NCBI GenBank assembly: GCA_963693285.1
Contig: OY848918.1
Coordinates: 20,967,484 to 21,031,483 of the forward strand
Source: Xestospongia muta
Taxonomy: Eukaryota > Porifera > Demospongiae > Haplosclerida > Petrosiidae
Length of the DNA stretch: 64,000 nucleotides
Direction of reading: 5' to 3'
Program-made: the position numbers and the translations under genes
Part shown: piece after piece, positions 23,460 through 49,139 of the stretch
Position numbering within the stretch: position 1 is the stretch's first letter
Layout: every line of letters begins with the position of its first letter
The notes under the pieces: model-generated
Database searches by the model: none
Told to the model about the DNA's origin: nothing
What the model saw: the letters and a program-made list of their open reading frames with translations, nothing else

Positions 23460-25410
23460 AAAGTCCTAAAATGTTTGGTAGTTAATATTTAGTGAATATA
23501 ACAATATTTCTCAAGAGAATCGAAACTGATTCATTGAGTTTGATAAGATTTTCTCAGAATACCAAAAATAAAACTTTATTTCAACTAAATCATGCTGTCC
23601 ACCCATAAATTGTACACAATATATGAATATTAGTAGATAATGATATCTTGAGTTACAATAACACATGAATATATTTTAGTTCCACCTCCCAATATTGTAC
23701 AACACCATTATTATTATACATATCACTGACATCTTCACATTCTAGAATTTATAAACATTTTGTCAAATAAATCCTCAAGATGTACATTATGATGCCAATC
23801 TGTTTTTACTATAATATAATTTAAGTAGGTGTGGCCTGGAAGATGAGTATTCAAAAAGCTTTACTGCTACATTATACTGACATTAAACTGTATAGCTTGT
23901 AGGTCTACTGTTAGTGTACATACTTAAGATCATACTACAGTCACTATAAGTGTAGGTGTAGTTCTAATTACAGATATTTATAATTGGAAAAATCCAAAAA
24001 TTATTTTAATAATACTACCGTTATTATAAGGGAATATAATATATTATGTGAGGAGAATTAATGATGCTAGATTCGTCAATCACTCATGCCCAATACAAAG
24101 CACTTGTCATAACAATAATAATAATTATTGTTGCTAAGTACATCAGTAGCTACTTTATGTAACTTGTCACTTGCTATAAAAGTCTCATATCATTAAAAGA
24201 ATGTGAAATAGTTATATCAATATTGAAAGATATGTACCATGTGGTCCAAAATAATTCTAGAAGATTCTGGTATACTTTATGTATTAGTTGGAAAACCTGA
24301 GGTTTATTATAAATGATGAATATTAATAATTACTTGTACTTCTTAAGAAAGTTTGAAATATAACTATCACTATCCATATACCGTCACATCACATGAAGTG
24401 ATTATAATGTGACAGTCATATGATAATAGACGTGAACTATGTAAAAATCATAAACAACAATAATGCTAATCACAATATTACAGATATCTTATGATTTTCA
24501 TGTGATACATAAGGTATAGGTCAATACACATGGTTGGCAAACGTAACTTTAATTCCACCACCATTTTTGTGTAATTTTAGGCCTATTTTTCTTTGTCCTA
24601 TTCTCTAAACTTTGTTAGTTAGTGTCCTTTAAATTGAAATTATCATTAATGGTTACCACTAGAGTACATTAAATCATATTAGGGGAGACTACTGACTGTT
24701 AATTGAACATTCATGAGTTTAGGGATTTGGATTTAGGATTTATGAATTCCAGAAACCATAACAGCTAAGTTAAACAATCAAAATGGGGTACTAGCTGAAT
24801 AGCTAAAATTTGTAAGTCATCAGTCACAGTCAAATAACAACTGCCTTGATAAATTATTACCAAAGAATAAACTAGGTTTATGTAAACAAGACTTTTATTA
24901 ATTTCATTTGACTGGTAATATCTCATAGAATAATATGTGTAGAGTGACTCTAGATTTTATTACTATTATGATCAGCAATATGTATCAACATAACACTCAC
25001 TGTTGAAGATAAACAATTTATTAGTTGTTAATTGTGTATATTGTTTAATTATGTGGGGTTATCTCATGTCCTCATTCTAAAAATCAAACACGACAATACA
25101 ATTGAAAAACATTAAATGAACATATCCATATTTATGATATTACAGTTGATGAAGTAACTTACTAGGTTATAGGTCAATAACACAGTTATACTCAATGTTT
25201 GTCTACTGAGTCATAGTTTGTCATTGATATCACTGCCACTGAGAAAACTATTCAAATATAATGACTCAGTAACATAAATAAATACTGACCTGATTAAATG
25301 AGTAATATAGTCAAACGAGTCCTTAAAAAATTAATATTTGTCTTGTCAAGTTAAGCAGATGCATGGTTAAAATCTCAAATGAAAAATCCCCCACATACTC
25401 ATTAGTGGGT
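23460..25410. other. No exon recognised; probably 5' intron(s) of the minus-strand gene
   Basis: AT-rich, with no convincing reading frame on either strand. The missing 5' exon(s) and promoter of the membrane-protein gene must lie here or beyond, perhaps sharing the interval with the gene 2 promoter. Confidence 0.35.
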
Positions 25411-25414
25411 GTGG

Positions 25415-25772
25415 TACATGGTTGCCATTAACAACCGTCAAACAAACGCAGTTACACCTGAAAACAAGAACAGGTTAGTATGTTACTTTTGATATTGTAT
25501 TCTACTACTAAAATATTACATATTACTAGTATCCAATGATATCATATAGTGTACAGTACATACATAGTGTGAGTGTATATCTATTACATATAGTAGTAGT
25601 TAATAGACAGACAGTATACTCTATCTTACTATAATCAGGTGATAGTTGATTTAGTTAGTAGAGTTTCCTCATTCTTATTTAGTAGATACATACTATATAA
25701 CTGTATAATCTAATTCCTCTATTATCTATAGACACAGGAACAGTTACCATCTCAGGACCAACCCTTTTCAAA
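25415..25772 (+). promoter_or_regulatory. Promoter/5' leader of ankyrin gene 2
   Basis: Mirrors the gene 1 leader: a gtgggtgtgg patch, 'gttgccattaacaaccgtca', donor cag|gttagt at 25473/25474, leader intron to tctatag at 25731, then 41 bases to the ATG at 25773. Conservation with gene 1 marks the likely core promoter and untranslated first exon. Confidence 0.5.
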
Positions 25773-36902
<11,130 letters not shown>

Positions 36903-37630
36903 AGAATATTAGCTCTTACCTGAGGTAAAGATATAAACTCACATTTGGAGTGATATACTCTCTAATAACTAGAATGTTGTGTGTAGTCCAATTGACAAGT
37001 AGCTATATGTATTAAGTCTAAGTTCTATTTGTATTTAAAGGACATGACCTGTAACATGATATACTTTGTATAGTCATATGATAATCAGATATCATGGATG
37101 AGCTTTTGATATAAAATTTTAGTTATTTAGCTAGATGTGGCTCAGTCATAAATACAAGCATATTAAATTTAAAACAATTTATTTGGATGAATACAATAGA
37201 TACTGCTTTCAATTGATATACCATGAAAATTTATGTGTATTATTATATAGTAATAATCCCATCAACATAACGTCTATATAATACATATGATAGTTAACTT
37301 ACACATATTACATCTATAACAATGTATTATAACATTTCTCATCTTTCTTTTAGATGATAAATAATTTTACTTTCTATAGCAACAGTAACATTATTAATGA
37401 TTATTAGTCACTCTTTGTTAAAAGTGTGTTGTTTTGATAACTTTTATTTTTACTATTATTTAGCTACTTGACACCATTTTTAAAATTAAAATTTAAACTA
37501 TTAAAATGATGATTCGATGAAACTATGATCTTAGTATCTTACAATCAATAATATATCTAACAAAGAGTTGTTAATATGTATTCTAAAAGTGGACACAATC
37601 TTAAGATAAAACATTATCAAATACTTCACT
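36903..37630. other. 3' flank of gene 2
   Basis: AT-rich with no gene seen. The gene 2 polyadenylation site should lie at the start of this stretch, but no perfect AATAAA close to the stop was found. Confidence 0.4.
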
Positions 37631-37637
37631 GCTATTT

Positions 37638-38236
37638 TAAGGCCTGGGTCCACCCACGCACTACCTAAAAATTGACTATTTTATTTTCAATTTTCAATTT
37701 CAACCAAATAATAACAAATACATCATTCTGACTACATGTAAGTGGTTTGATTTTGAATAGTCTTCACTATTATAGTTATAAAGTCAACAGTTGAGTCTTC
37801 TGTTCATAGATATAGATGAAACCAAGGAGATTTAAAAAATGGAGAAAACGGGATAGGCAGTTGGTAAAACAGATATTAAAAGACTTAAAATTTAGGACAC
37901 AGTGTGTCATAGTATGCTTAACGTCATGTAAAATGTTGAAGTTGATACCAACAATAATCATAAATCATGAGTTATGCAAATAAAATTACTATTATGAGGT
38001 CGATTGTAGCCACTTAGGCCAATATCCCCTTTTTAACGAATGACGCATAACGCGTCATCAATACTCTTAACACTCCAAGTTATTACCTCGTGTATTGATT
38101 CTTGTTGACAACTCAGTCTGCACATCTCCACTTGCAACTTAACAGTCCAAGTTAGTAACTCACATGCATACGAACCACGATAAAGATAAGTATACTTGCA
38201 CATTATAATTAGTACATCACTTAAATAAATGTAAAC
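37638..38236. other. Left flank of the piggyBac array
   Basis: Starts with TTAA followed by ggcctgggtccacccacgca, which could be the terminal repeat of a piggyBac-type element at its TTAA target. A matching right end was not found with certainty. The flank stops at the first copy of the tandem unit at 38237. Confidence 0.35.
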
Positions 38237-38282
38237 AAATAACAACAAATGTATTATGCAAATAGAATGAATGATAGACAAT

Positions 38283-40286
38283 TATTTACAAGAGACAAAG
38301 TTGGATAATATTGAAGATGAACCAATGTATCCAGGGAGTGATGAAGAATTCGATACATTAGATGATGAGATGGAGGACGAATACTGGTAATAAAATGATA
38401 AGATAATTTACAAAGTATGTAAAACCTACCAATCTTAGTATAACAGAAGGTACATCTGCTGATGTTGAAAAGCTTCCAGTCCAGTTACCTGCACTGCTAT
38501 GGTAAATATCACAAATATTACCTTTTACTGATTGTAAAATAAATAGCTACCAACAAATAGAGTCACTTGCAGGTCCATCAAGTTCACTAAACAATACACC
38601 ACTATCAGCGTAAGTGAACACATGTCAAAATAACAGTTTACCTACAATCATAATAGGACTTCTCTTGAAAATCCTGTGTCTGCCACTAACAAATCTAAAC
38701 AAAGGTAAGTTATACAATAAATGTACATTTCACATCTGTAAATATCTTCATAGCCAATGTCCAAGTGACCACACCCTAGGGGAGATAAAATGGTCAAACA
38801 ATTACATGCTAGTCACTATAGATTCGTTTACAGAATCAGTGGGACCAACTGTTTCTGTCCCTTCATCACCACTTGAGGCATTTATGCTATTTTTTACACA
38901 ATCACTTCTACAACTGATAGTAGACGAGACAAACAGATATGCTGAAACATATATGGGTGGAGAAAAGTATGCCAAATGGACAAAGTGTCTATTGAAAAAT
39001 TGCAGGCATACTTGGGATTTATGATTGTAATGGGGATAGTAAAATCACCATCCCTATATGATTATTGGAAAAATGACCCATATTATCACTACACTCCCAT
39101 AGCAGATCAAATTTCTCGAGATAGATTCATGGACATTTCACGATATCTCCATTTTGTAGACAATGCGACGTTAGCACTACCAGGTACACCACAATATGAT
39201 CATCTTGGTAAAGTAAGACCAATTCTGGAATTTCTTAACAACAAATTCCTTACATTACTAAATCCAAATCGTGACAACAGTATACACGAGGCAATGATAA
39301 ACTTTAAGGGCAGATCAGCAATGAAACAATATGTTCCCAAAAAGCCTATCAAGAGAGGATTTAAAGTTTGGGTCAGGGCTGATAGTGACAATGGGTTTGT
39401 ATGTGAATACCAAGTATACTGTGGAAAGGAGAAGAGATCAGAAACAGGACTAGGGTCACTGGTTGTCCGAGACTTAACAAGAAGCATTGTTGGAAAAAAC
39501 CATCACATATACTGTGATAACTTTTTTACAGGCATTCCACTTTTTAAGGATCTGCTAGAAGACAAAATTTATGCCTGCGGAATCATGCGTTCAGATAGAA
39601 AGTTCTATCCAACAGAATTCAAACTAATTCTAAAGAAAGGTTTCAAGGAGAGGGAAGAATTCAAGCTATTACAACATGAAAGTTTGCTAATAACAGTGTG
39701 GCAAGACACAAAGGTGGTAAGTGCTCTTGCTACAAACTCTCAACCTTTGGTAACAACACAAGTGGAGAGGAAGCAACAAAATGGAGAAAAAAAACTAGTA
39801 AATTGTCCTCAAGTAATTGCCAACTATAACCAAAAAATGGGTGGAGTTGATCATAATGATCAACTGAGGCAGTACTACTGCCTCAATGCAAGAGGATATA
39901 AGGCTTATATGTACATCTTTTACTTTGTAACTGATGTTGTAATTACAAACACTTACCTTTTGTAAACATTCCTTCCCACATCTCCATTCAAAATGATCAA
40001 AGACTTTTGCCTCAACTTAGGCCACCTTCTCATTGGATCGTATTGTGATCGTAAGCGTCCTGGTCGTCCTTCATTGTGTCTACCAGTGAAAAAATTTTGT
40101 CAGCAACATTTTCCTCAAAAGCATGATGGCAGTAGACACAGGTGTCACTACTGTTATGTATTTCTAAACAAACAAAGAGATACTCAATGGTATTGTAGTG
40201 ACTGCAGCCTTTACCTCTGTCATACTGGAAAGAGTGATGACTGTTTCCTACACTACCACACCCACCATGGACCTAATGAAAATTAA
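38283..40286 (+). pseudogene. piggyBac-like transposase, array copy 1
   Basis: An acidic N-terminus (about 38310-38392, EEFDTLDDEMEDEYW) precedes short intron-like gaps. One convincing 49-bp intron, 38705-38753 (gtaagt...atag), joins NKSKQ to SQCPSDHTLGEIKW. The main frame to 39024 and the next frame from 38976 overlap out of register: a single missing base near 38976-38980 separates YAKW from DKVSIEKLQ. The 38976-39965 frame holds the DDE_Tnp_1_7 core with the three expected acids, counted from its Met: D136 (WVRADSDNG), D181 (IYCDNFF) and D292 (GGVDHNDQ). A TAA at 39963 interrupts the frame, which continues in register to a C-terminal Cys/His zinc-binding domain (CHYCYVFLN...CSDCSLYLCH) ending at 40286. 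Not functional as a single protein. Confidence 0.85.
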
Positions 40287-42675
40287 AGAGACACTTACAT
40301 ATATACAAAAGAATAAATATATATTATCAACCTCTAACTGAAATGTCTCACTTAGCTAACAGTAGTCATTCAAATAATAAGCATATACAGATAGACACAC
40401 ACAACACACAAAATCCAATTATAAATTTCTACAAACAAGGTAAGCAATACTAACTTGTTTATATACTGGACATGTTTTGCATCATTTGTAGTACTTACAG
40501 ATACTATCACTATTGTACCTTAGCCCTAGCGCTTCAATTTCAAGCGCTTTTTTCATTACAAAGACGGTAGTAGAAAAGATACGATAGAATGACTTACTTT
40601 CAGCAGAGTTTGAGGTAGAATTTACTTGTAGAATCGTTTTATAACATCTCTAGACCTACAAATTAACGACGGTTGCCTTATTTACTCGTAAATGAATCTG
40701 TTAAAAGTTCTCCAAGGCGTCTTCCTCTTCTTTCTATGAACATGTGCTTGAGGCAAATTAAATTTCGACATCCGGTGACCCCACCTACGCAATTATTTCG
40801 TTAAAAAAGGACACCAAAACGAATTTCCATCTGAAAATTTCACAATATTTCATACTAGCCTATGGACAAATCTTGGCTACACTTAAAGACAATAAATGAC
40901 AGCACAAGAACAAATGAAAAATACAAGTACAATGTTAACATGTTTGAGAGTGTCTAATAAGAATCTCTGAACAGAACAATATAGAAGTTTGTCATTGTTA
41001 TATCTAGTGAAAAGCCTCCTAATTACAGCATTTCATTGACTGATTATTGACTAATATACTTAGTAAAGTCTCCATGTGTGACGTGCATACACTATATATA
41101 CTAAATATTCTCATTTTAACACTCCATGTGCATTTATTAAAGATCCAACCAATCCTGTCTACATCTGCAAAGATAAATTGTTGCAGATGCCTTTAAAGTA
41201 GAGAATGAAATTAGTTTGTTCTTTAGCACTATTTCTATAAAGCATAACTCTATGTAATCATTTAATCACAAGCTTAAGGTCTCAAACTTTTTCATGTATT
41301 AACACCAGATACCTACAGTCAACTTAGTAATTATATATATACAATAATATTAACAAAACTAGATCTGTTACTTCATCTGTCTATGAATTATTTTAATTTA
41401 ATCTATTTCAATATAGGATATTAGTCTTAGTATTAATGTATCTGCTAATACAGATACTTGTTTATCTATATGAACATAATTATAATACCTAGCATATACA
41501 AATGGAAACACCTCTTCATTATAACCTGTGGACCCAGTGCAACTGACTGATTAGTAAAATTATATCTTAACTTAGAGTAAAATAACCAGAGTTCAATTTA
41601 AGTACATTAATACCATTATTAACACTGACTATATACGAGTTAAAAAAGTAAGGAGAAACTATAGAAAGAATAAAGAGTGATAAACAAGGTACTAGAGCAG
41701 ATCAGTCGCATTCAACATAAATATGATGGCACTCATGATTAGAGGTTTTTTATACTCAGTACTAGTGGTTATGATGTAGTTGTCAAAGCAGAGTAAAAAT
41801 ACACAGGAATCTATGTATTATATAAGTATAAAATTAGGATTATTTTCAATACAATTTTATTATTTTTTATGAAAAATCTAGCTATAACAATATCATATTA
41901 AATATAGCACTATTAATTTTGCATTGAATGGCGTAAGTAAAATAATTTGCTGTGTAAATTGATGTTGTTCATTTTAAGTCATTGACATTCTAATAGCTAG
42001 TATATTGATTAGACAACAAATCTATAGATCTACAGAGAATGACAGAGACATGGATCTATATATATATTACTACTAACAAAATGTCACTAGTCTACATGAA
42101 TGAATATATAATTTCCTAATTTTGTTAACCTTATTTTTAAACATTACATTGCCTACAAACACAAATAGAAGTATATCTGTAGCATGTACCATAAAACAAT
42201 TCATACACTTAGAACTCATTAATTAATCAATTATTAGCATATCTCATCTATTGATTGATTAATCTATTCAATGCCTGATTGTTTAACTATCAAAAATCAT
42301 TTCCATTATTTTCATCAATTTATGATAATTATCAACTGTTCAATATCTTTATCTGTTTCTGTACTCATTTCAATTATTCAATTTATTAAACGATCTATCA
42401 AATCCTTCAATCTGTCTATAGTTATACAAATAGTAGGATACATTGTTGAATAGAACAAGATTGTAGACAATAAGTGAAAAATCTTCCTGATTTTTTTGCT
42501 TGTACAGATATATATATAATGTGTTTCATAGTTGTTGTAATAGCACTGTTAATACAAAAGTGTTAGATGAACACCAAAAAAGGTGTTCTTACAAGTGGGC
42601 AAAATAAACACCTTAAAGTGTTACAAGTGAGACACTGTCATAGTGTTACTGAAACACAATAGTATGTTTGAGAGA
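40287..42675. other. Noncoding part of array unit 1
   Basis: No gene. About 41740-42060 has a diverged relative at 60755-61140. Near 40770 'ggtgaccccacctacgc' follows a TTAA and loosely resembles the TTAA end at 37638. The last 130 bases contain repeated GTGTTA, AACACC and GGTGTT motifs. The same sequence fills units 2 and 3. Confidence 0.6.
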
Positions 42676-42721
42676 AAATAACAACAAATGTATTATGCAA
42701 ATAGAATGAATGATAGACAAT

Positions 42722-44725
42722 TATTTACAAGAGACAAAGTTGGATAATATTGAAGATGAACCAATGTATCCAGGGAGTGATGAAGAATTCGATACATTAG
42801 ATGATGAGATGGAGGACGAATACTGGTAATAAAATGATAAGATAATTTACAAAGTATGTAAAACCTACCAATCTTAGTATAACAGAAGGTACATCTGCTG
42901 ATGTTGAAAAGCTTCCAGTCCAGTTACCTGCACTGCTATGGTAAATATCACAAATATTACCTTTTACTGATTGTAAAATAAATAGCTACCAACAAATAGA
43001 GTCACTTGCAGGTCCATCAAGTTCACTAAACAATACACCACTATCAGCGTAAGTGAACACATGTCAAAATAACAGTTTACCTACAATCATAATAGGACTT
43101 CTCTTGAAAATCCTGTGTCTGCCACTAACAAATCTAAACAAAGGTAAGTTATACAATAAATGTACATTTCACATCTGTAAATATCTTCATAGCCAATGTC
43201 CAAGTGACCACACCCTAGGGGAGATAAAATGGTCAAACAATTACATGCTAGTCACTATAGATTCGTTTACAGAATCAGTGGGACCAACTGTTTCTGTCCC
43301 TTCATCACCACTTGAGGCATTTATGCTATTTTTTACACAATCACTTCTACAACTGATAGTAGACGAGACAAACAGATATGCTGAAACATATATGGGTGGA
43401 GAAAAGTATGCCAAATGGACAAAGTGTCTATTGAAAAATTGCAGGCATACTTGGGATTTATGATTGTAATGGGGATAGTAAAATCACCATCCCTATATGA
43501 TTATTGGAAAAATGACCCATATTATCACTACACTCCCATAGCAGATCAAATTTCTCGAGATAGATTCATGGACATTTCACGATATCTCCATTTTGTAGAC
43601 AATGCGACGTTAGCACTACCAGGTACACCACAATATGATCATCTTGGTAAAGTAAGACCAATTCTGGAATTTCTTAACAACAAATTCCTTACATTACTAA
43701 ATCCAAATCGTGACAACAGTATACACGAGGCAATGATAAACTTTAAGGGCAGATCAGCAATGAAACAATATGTTCCCAAAAAGCCTATCAAGAGAGGATT
43801 TAAAGTTTGGGTCAGGGCTGATAGTGACAATGGGTTTGTATGTGAATACCAAGTATACTGTGGAAAGGAGAAGAGATCAGAAACAGGACTAGGGTCACTG
43901 GTTGTCCGAGACTTAACAAGAAGCATTGTTGGAAAAAACCATCACATATACTGTGATAACTTTTTTACAGGCATTCCACTTTTTAAGGATCTGCTAGAAG
44001 ACAAAATTTATGCCTGCGGAATCATGCGTTCAGATAGAAAGTTCTATCCAACAGAATTCAAACTAATTCTAAAGAAAGGTTTCAAGGAGAGGGAAGAATT
44101 CAAGCTATTACAACATGAAAGTTTGCTAATAACAGTGTGGCAAGACACAAAGGTGGTAAGTGCTCTTGCTACAAACTCTCAACCTTTGGTAACAACACAA
44201 GTGGAGAGGAAGCAACAAAATGGAGAAAAAAAACTAGTAAATTGTCCTCAAGTAATTGCCAACTATAACCAAAAAATGGGTGGAGTTGATCATAATGATC
44301 AACTGAGGCAGTACTACTGCCTCAATGCAAGAGGATATAAGGCTTATATGTACATCTTTTACTTTGTAACTGATGTTGTAATTACAAACACTTACCTTTT
44401 GTAAACATTCCTTCCCACATCTCCATTCAAAATGATCAAAGACTTTTGCCTCAACTTAGGCCACCTTCTCATTGGATCGTATTGTGATCGTAAGCGTCCT
44501 GGTCGTCCTTCATTGTGTCTACCAGTGAAAAAATTTTGTCAGCAACATTTTCCTCAAAAGCATGATGGCAGTAGACACAGGTGTCACTACTGTTATGTAT
44601 TTCTAAACAAACAAAGAGATACTCAATGGTATTGTAGTGACTGCAGCCTTTACCTCTGTCATACTGGAAAGAGTGATGACTGTTTCCTACACTACCACAC
44701 CCACCATGGACCTAATGAAAATTAA
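42722..44725 (+). pseudogene. piggyBac-like transposase, array copy 2
   Basis: Coding region identical in translation to copy 1, with the same intron (43144-43192), the same frame slip near 43415, catalytic frame 43415-44404, in-frame TAA at 44402, and zinc-binding end 44432-44725. Shared lesions show they existed before the amplification. Confidence 0.85.
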
Positions 44726-47135
44726 AGAGACACTTACATATATACAAAAGAATAAATATATATTATCAACCTCTAACTGAAATGTCTCACTTAGCTAACA
44801 GTAGTCATTCAAATAATAAGCATATACAGATAGACACACACAACACACAAAATCCAATTATAAATTTCTACAAACAAGGTAAGCAATACTAACTTGTTTA
44901 TATACTGGACATGTTTTGCATCATTTGTAGTACTTACAGATACTATCACTATTGTACCTTAGCCCTAGCGCTTCAATTTCAAGCGCTTTTTTCATTACAA
45001 AGACGGTAGTAGAAAAGATACGATAGAATGACTTACTTTCAGCAGAGTTTGAGGTAGAATTTACTTGTAGAATCGTTTTATAACATCTCTAGACCTACAA
45101 ATTAACGACGGTTGCCTTATTTACTCGTAAATGAATCTGTTAAAAGTTCTCCAAGGCGTCTTCCTCTTCTTTCTATGAACATGTGCTTGAGGCAAATTAA
45201 ATTTCGACATCCGGTGACCCCACCTACGCAATTATTTCGTTAAAAAAGGACACCAAAACGAATTTCCATCTGAAAATTTCACAATATTTCATACTAGCCT
45301 ATGGACAAATCTTGGCTACACTTAAAGACAATAAATGACAGCACAAGAACAAATGAAAAATACAAGTACAATGTTAACATGTTTGAGAGTGTCTAATAAG
45401 AATCTCTGAACAGAACAATATAGAAGTTTGTCATTGTTATATCTAGTCATTGACTGATTATTGACTAATATACTTAGTAAAGTCTCCATGTGTGACGTGC
45501 ATACACTATATATACTAAATATTCTCATTTTAACACTCCATGTGCATTTATTAAAGATCCAACCAATCCTGTCTACATCTGCAAAGATAAATTGTTGCAG
45601 ATGCCTTTAAAGTAGAGAATGAAATTAGTTTGTTCTTTAGCACTATTTCTATAAAGCATAACTCTATGTAATCATTTAATCACAAGCTTAAGGTCTCAAA
45701 CTTTTTCATGTATTAACACCAGATACCTACAGTCAACTTAGTAATTATATATATACAATAATATTAACAAAACTAGATCTGTTACTTCATCTGTCTATGA
45801 ATTATTTTAATTTAATCTATTTCAATATAGGATATTAGTCTTAGTATTAATGTATCTGCTAATACAGATACTTGTTTATCTATATGAACATAATTATAAT
45901 ACCTAGCATATACAAATGGAAACACCTCTTCATTATAACCTGTGGACCCAGTGCAACTGACTGATTAGTAAAATTATATCTTAACTTAGAGTAAAATAAC
46001 CAGAGTTCAATTTAAGTACATTAATACCATTATTAACACTGACTATATACGAGTTAAAAAAGTAAGGAGAAACTATAGAAAGAATAAAGAGTGATAAACA
46101 AGGTACTAGAGCAGATCAGTCGCATTCAACATAAATATGATGGCACTCATGATTAGAGGTTTTTTATACTCAGTACTAGTGGTTATGATGTAGTTGTCAA
46201 AGCAGAGTAAAAATACACAGGAATCTATGTATTATATAAGTATAAAATTAGGATTATTTTCAATACAATTTTATTATTTTTTATGAAAAATCTAGCTATA
46301 ACAATATCATATTAAATATAGCACTATTAATTTTGCATTGAATGGCGTAAGTAAAATAATTTGCTGTGTAAATTGATGTTGTTCATTTTAAGTCATTGAC
46401 ATTCTAATAGCTAGTATATTGATTAGACAACAAATCTATAGATCTACAGAGAATGACAGAGACATGGATCTATATATATATTACTACTAACAAAATGTCA
46501 CTAGTCTACATGAATGAATATATAATTTCCTAATTTTGTTAACCTTATTTTTAAACATTACATTGCCTACAAACACAAATAGAAGTATATCTGTAGCATG
46601 TACCATAAAACAATTCATACACTTAGAACTCATTAATTAATCAATTATTAGCATATCTCATCTATTGATTGATTAATCTATTCAATGCCTGATTGTTTAA
46701 CTATCAAAAATCATTTCCATTATTTTCATCAATTTATGATAATTATCAACTGTTCAATATCTTTATCTGTTTCTGTACTCATTTCAATTATTCAATTTAT
46801 TAAACGATCTATCAAATCCTTCAATCTGTCTATAGTTATACAAATAGTAGGATACATTGTTGAATAGAACAAGATTGTAGACAATAAGTGAAAAATCTTC
46901 CTGATTTTTTTGCTTGTACAGATATATATATAATGTGTTTCATAGTTGTTGTAATAGCACTGTTAATACAAAAGTGTTAGATGAACACCAAAAAAGGTGT
47001 TCTTACAAGTGGGCAAAATAAACACCTTAAAGTGTTACAAGTGAGACACTGTCATAGTGTTACTGAAACACAATAGTATGTTTGAGAGAAAATAACAACA
47101 AATGTATTATGCAAATAGAATGAATGATAGACAAT

Positions 47136-49139
47136 TATTTACAAGAGACAAAGTTGGATAATATTGAAGATGAACCAATGTATCCAGGGAGTGATGAAGA
47201 ATTCGATACATTAGATGATGAGATGGAGGACGAATACTGGTAATAAAATGATAAGATAATTTACAAAGTATGTAAAACCTACCAATCTTAGTATAACAGA
47301 AGGTACATCTGCTGATGTTGAAAAGCTTCCAGTCCAGTTACCTGCACTGCTATGGTAAATATCACAAATATTACCTTTTACTGATTGTAAAATAAATAGC
47401 TACCAACAAATAGAGTCACTTGCAGGTCCATCAAGTTCACTAAACAATACACCACTATCAGCGTAAGTGAACACATGTCAAAATAACAGTTTACCTACAA
47501 TCATAATAGGACTTCTCTTGAAAATCCTGTGTCTGCCACTAACAAATCTAAACAAAGGTAAGTTATACAATAAATGTACATTTCACATCTGTAAATATCT
47601 TCATAGCCAATGTCCAAGTGACCACACCCTAGGGGAGATAAAATGGTCAAACAATTACATGCTAGTCACTATAGATTCGTTTACAGAATCAGTGGGACCA
47701 ACTGTTTCTGTCCCTTCATCACCACTTGAGGCATTTATGCTATTTTTTACACAATCACTTCTACAACTGATAGTAGACGAGACAAACAGATATGCTGAAA
47801 CATATATGGGTGGAGAAAAGTATGCCAAATGGACAAAGTGTCTATTGAAAAATTGCAGGCATACTTGGGATTTATGATTGTAATGGGGATAGTAAAATCA
47901 CCATCCCTATATGATTATTGGAAAAATGACCCATATTATCACTACACTCCCATAGCAGATCAAATTTCTCGAGATAGATTCATGGACATTTCACGATATC
48001 TCCATTTTGTAGACAATGCGACGTTAGCACTACCAGGTACACCACAATATGATCATCTTGGTAAAGTAAGACCAATTCTGGAATTTCTTAACAACAAATT
48101 CCTTACATTACTAAATCCAAATCGTGACAACAGTATACACGAGGCAATGATAAACTTTAAGGGCAGATCAGCAATGAAACAATATGTTCCCAAAAAGCCT
48201 ATCAAGAGAGGATTTAAAGTTTGGGTCAGGGCTGATAGTGACAATGGGTTTGTATGTGAATACCAAGTATACTGTGGAAAGGAGAAGAGATCAGAAACAG
48301 GACTAGGGTCACTGGTTGTCCGAGACTTAACAAGAAGCATTGTTGGAAAAAACCATCACATATACTGTGATAACTTTTTTACAGGCATTCCACTTTTTAA
48401 GGATCTGCTAGAAGACAAAATTTATGCCTGCGGAATCATGCGTTCAGATAGAAAGTTCTATCCAACAGAATTCAAACTAATTCTAAAGAAAGGTTTCAAG
48501 GAGAGGGAAGAATTCAAGCTATTACAACATGAAAGTTTGCTAATAACAGTGTGGCAAGACACAAAGGTGGTAAGTGCTCTTGCTACAAACTCTCAACCTT
48601 TGGTAACAACACAAGTGGAGAGGAAGCAACAAAATGGAGAAAAAAAACTAGTAAATTGTCCTCAAGTAATTGCCAACTATAACCAAAAAATGGGTGGAGT
48701 TGATCATAATGATCAACTGAGGCAGTACTACTGCCTCAATGCAAGAGGATATAAGGCTTATATGTACATCTTTTACTTTGTAACTGATGTTGTAATTACA
48801 AACACTTACCTTTTGTAAACATTCCTTCCCACATCTCCATTCAAAATGATCAAAGACTTTTGCCTCAACTTAGGCCACCTTCTCATTGGATCGTATTGTG
48901 ATCGTAAGCGTCCTGGTCGTCCTTCATTGTGTCTACCAGTGAAAAAATTTTGTCAGCAACATTTTCCTCAAAAGCATGATGGCAGTAGACACAGGTGTCA
49001 CTACTGTTATGTATTTCTAAACAAACAAAGAGATACTCAATGGTATTGTAGTGACTGCAGCCTTTACCTCTGTCATACTGGAAAGAGTGATGACTGTTTC
49101 CTACACTACCACACCCACCATGGACCTAATGAAAATTAA
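47136..49139 (+). pseudogene. piggyBac-like transposase, array copy 3
   Basis: Same structure and lesions as copies 1 and 2: frame slip near 47829, catalytic frame 47829-48818 and zinc-binding end 48846-49139. Confidence 0.85.

Noticed and set aside
38614..39024. 136-codon frame as a complete protein
   Set aside because: It reads through a spliceosomal-type intron (38705-38753), and its last ~16 codons are out of register with the transposase.
39200..39487. 95-codon minus-strand frame, repeated in each unit
   Set aside because: Antisense shadow of the transposase catalytic domain.
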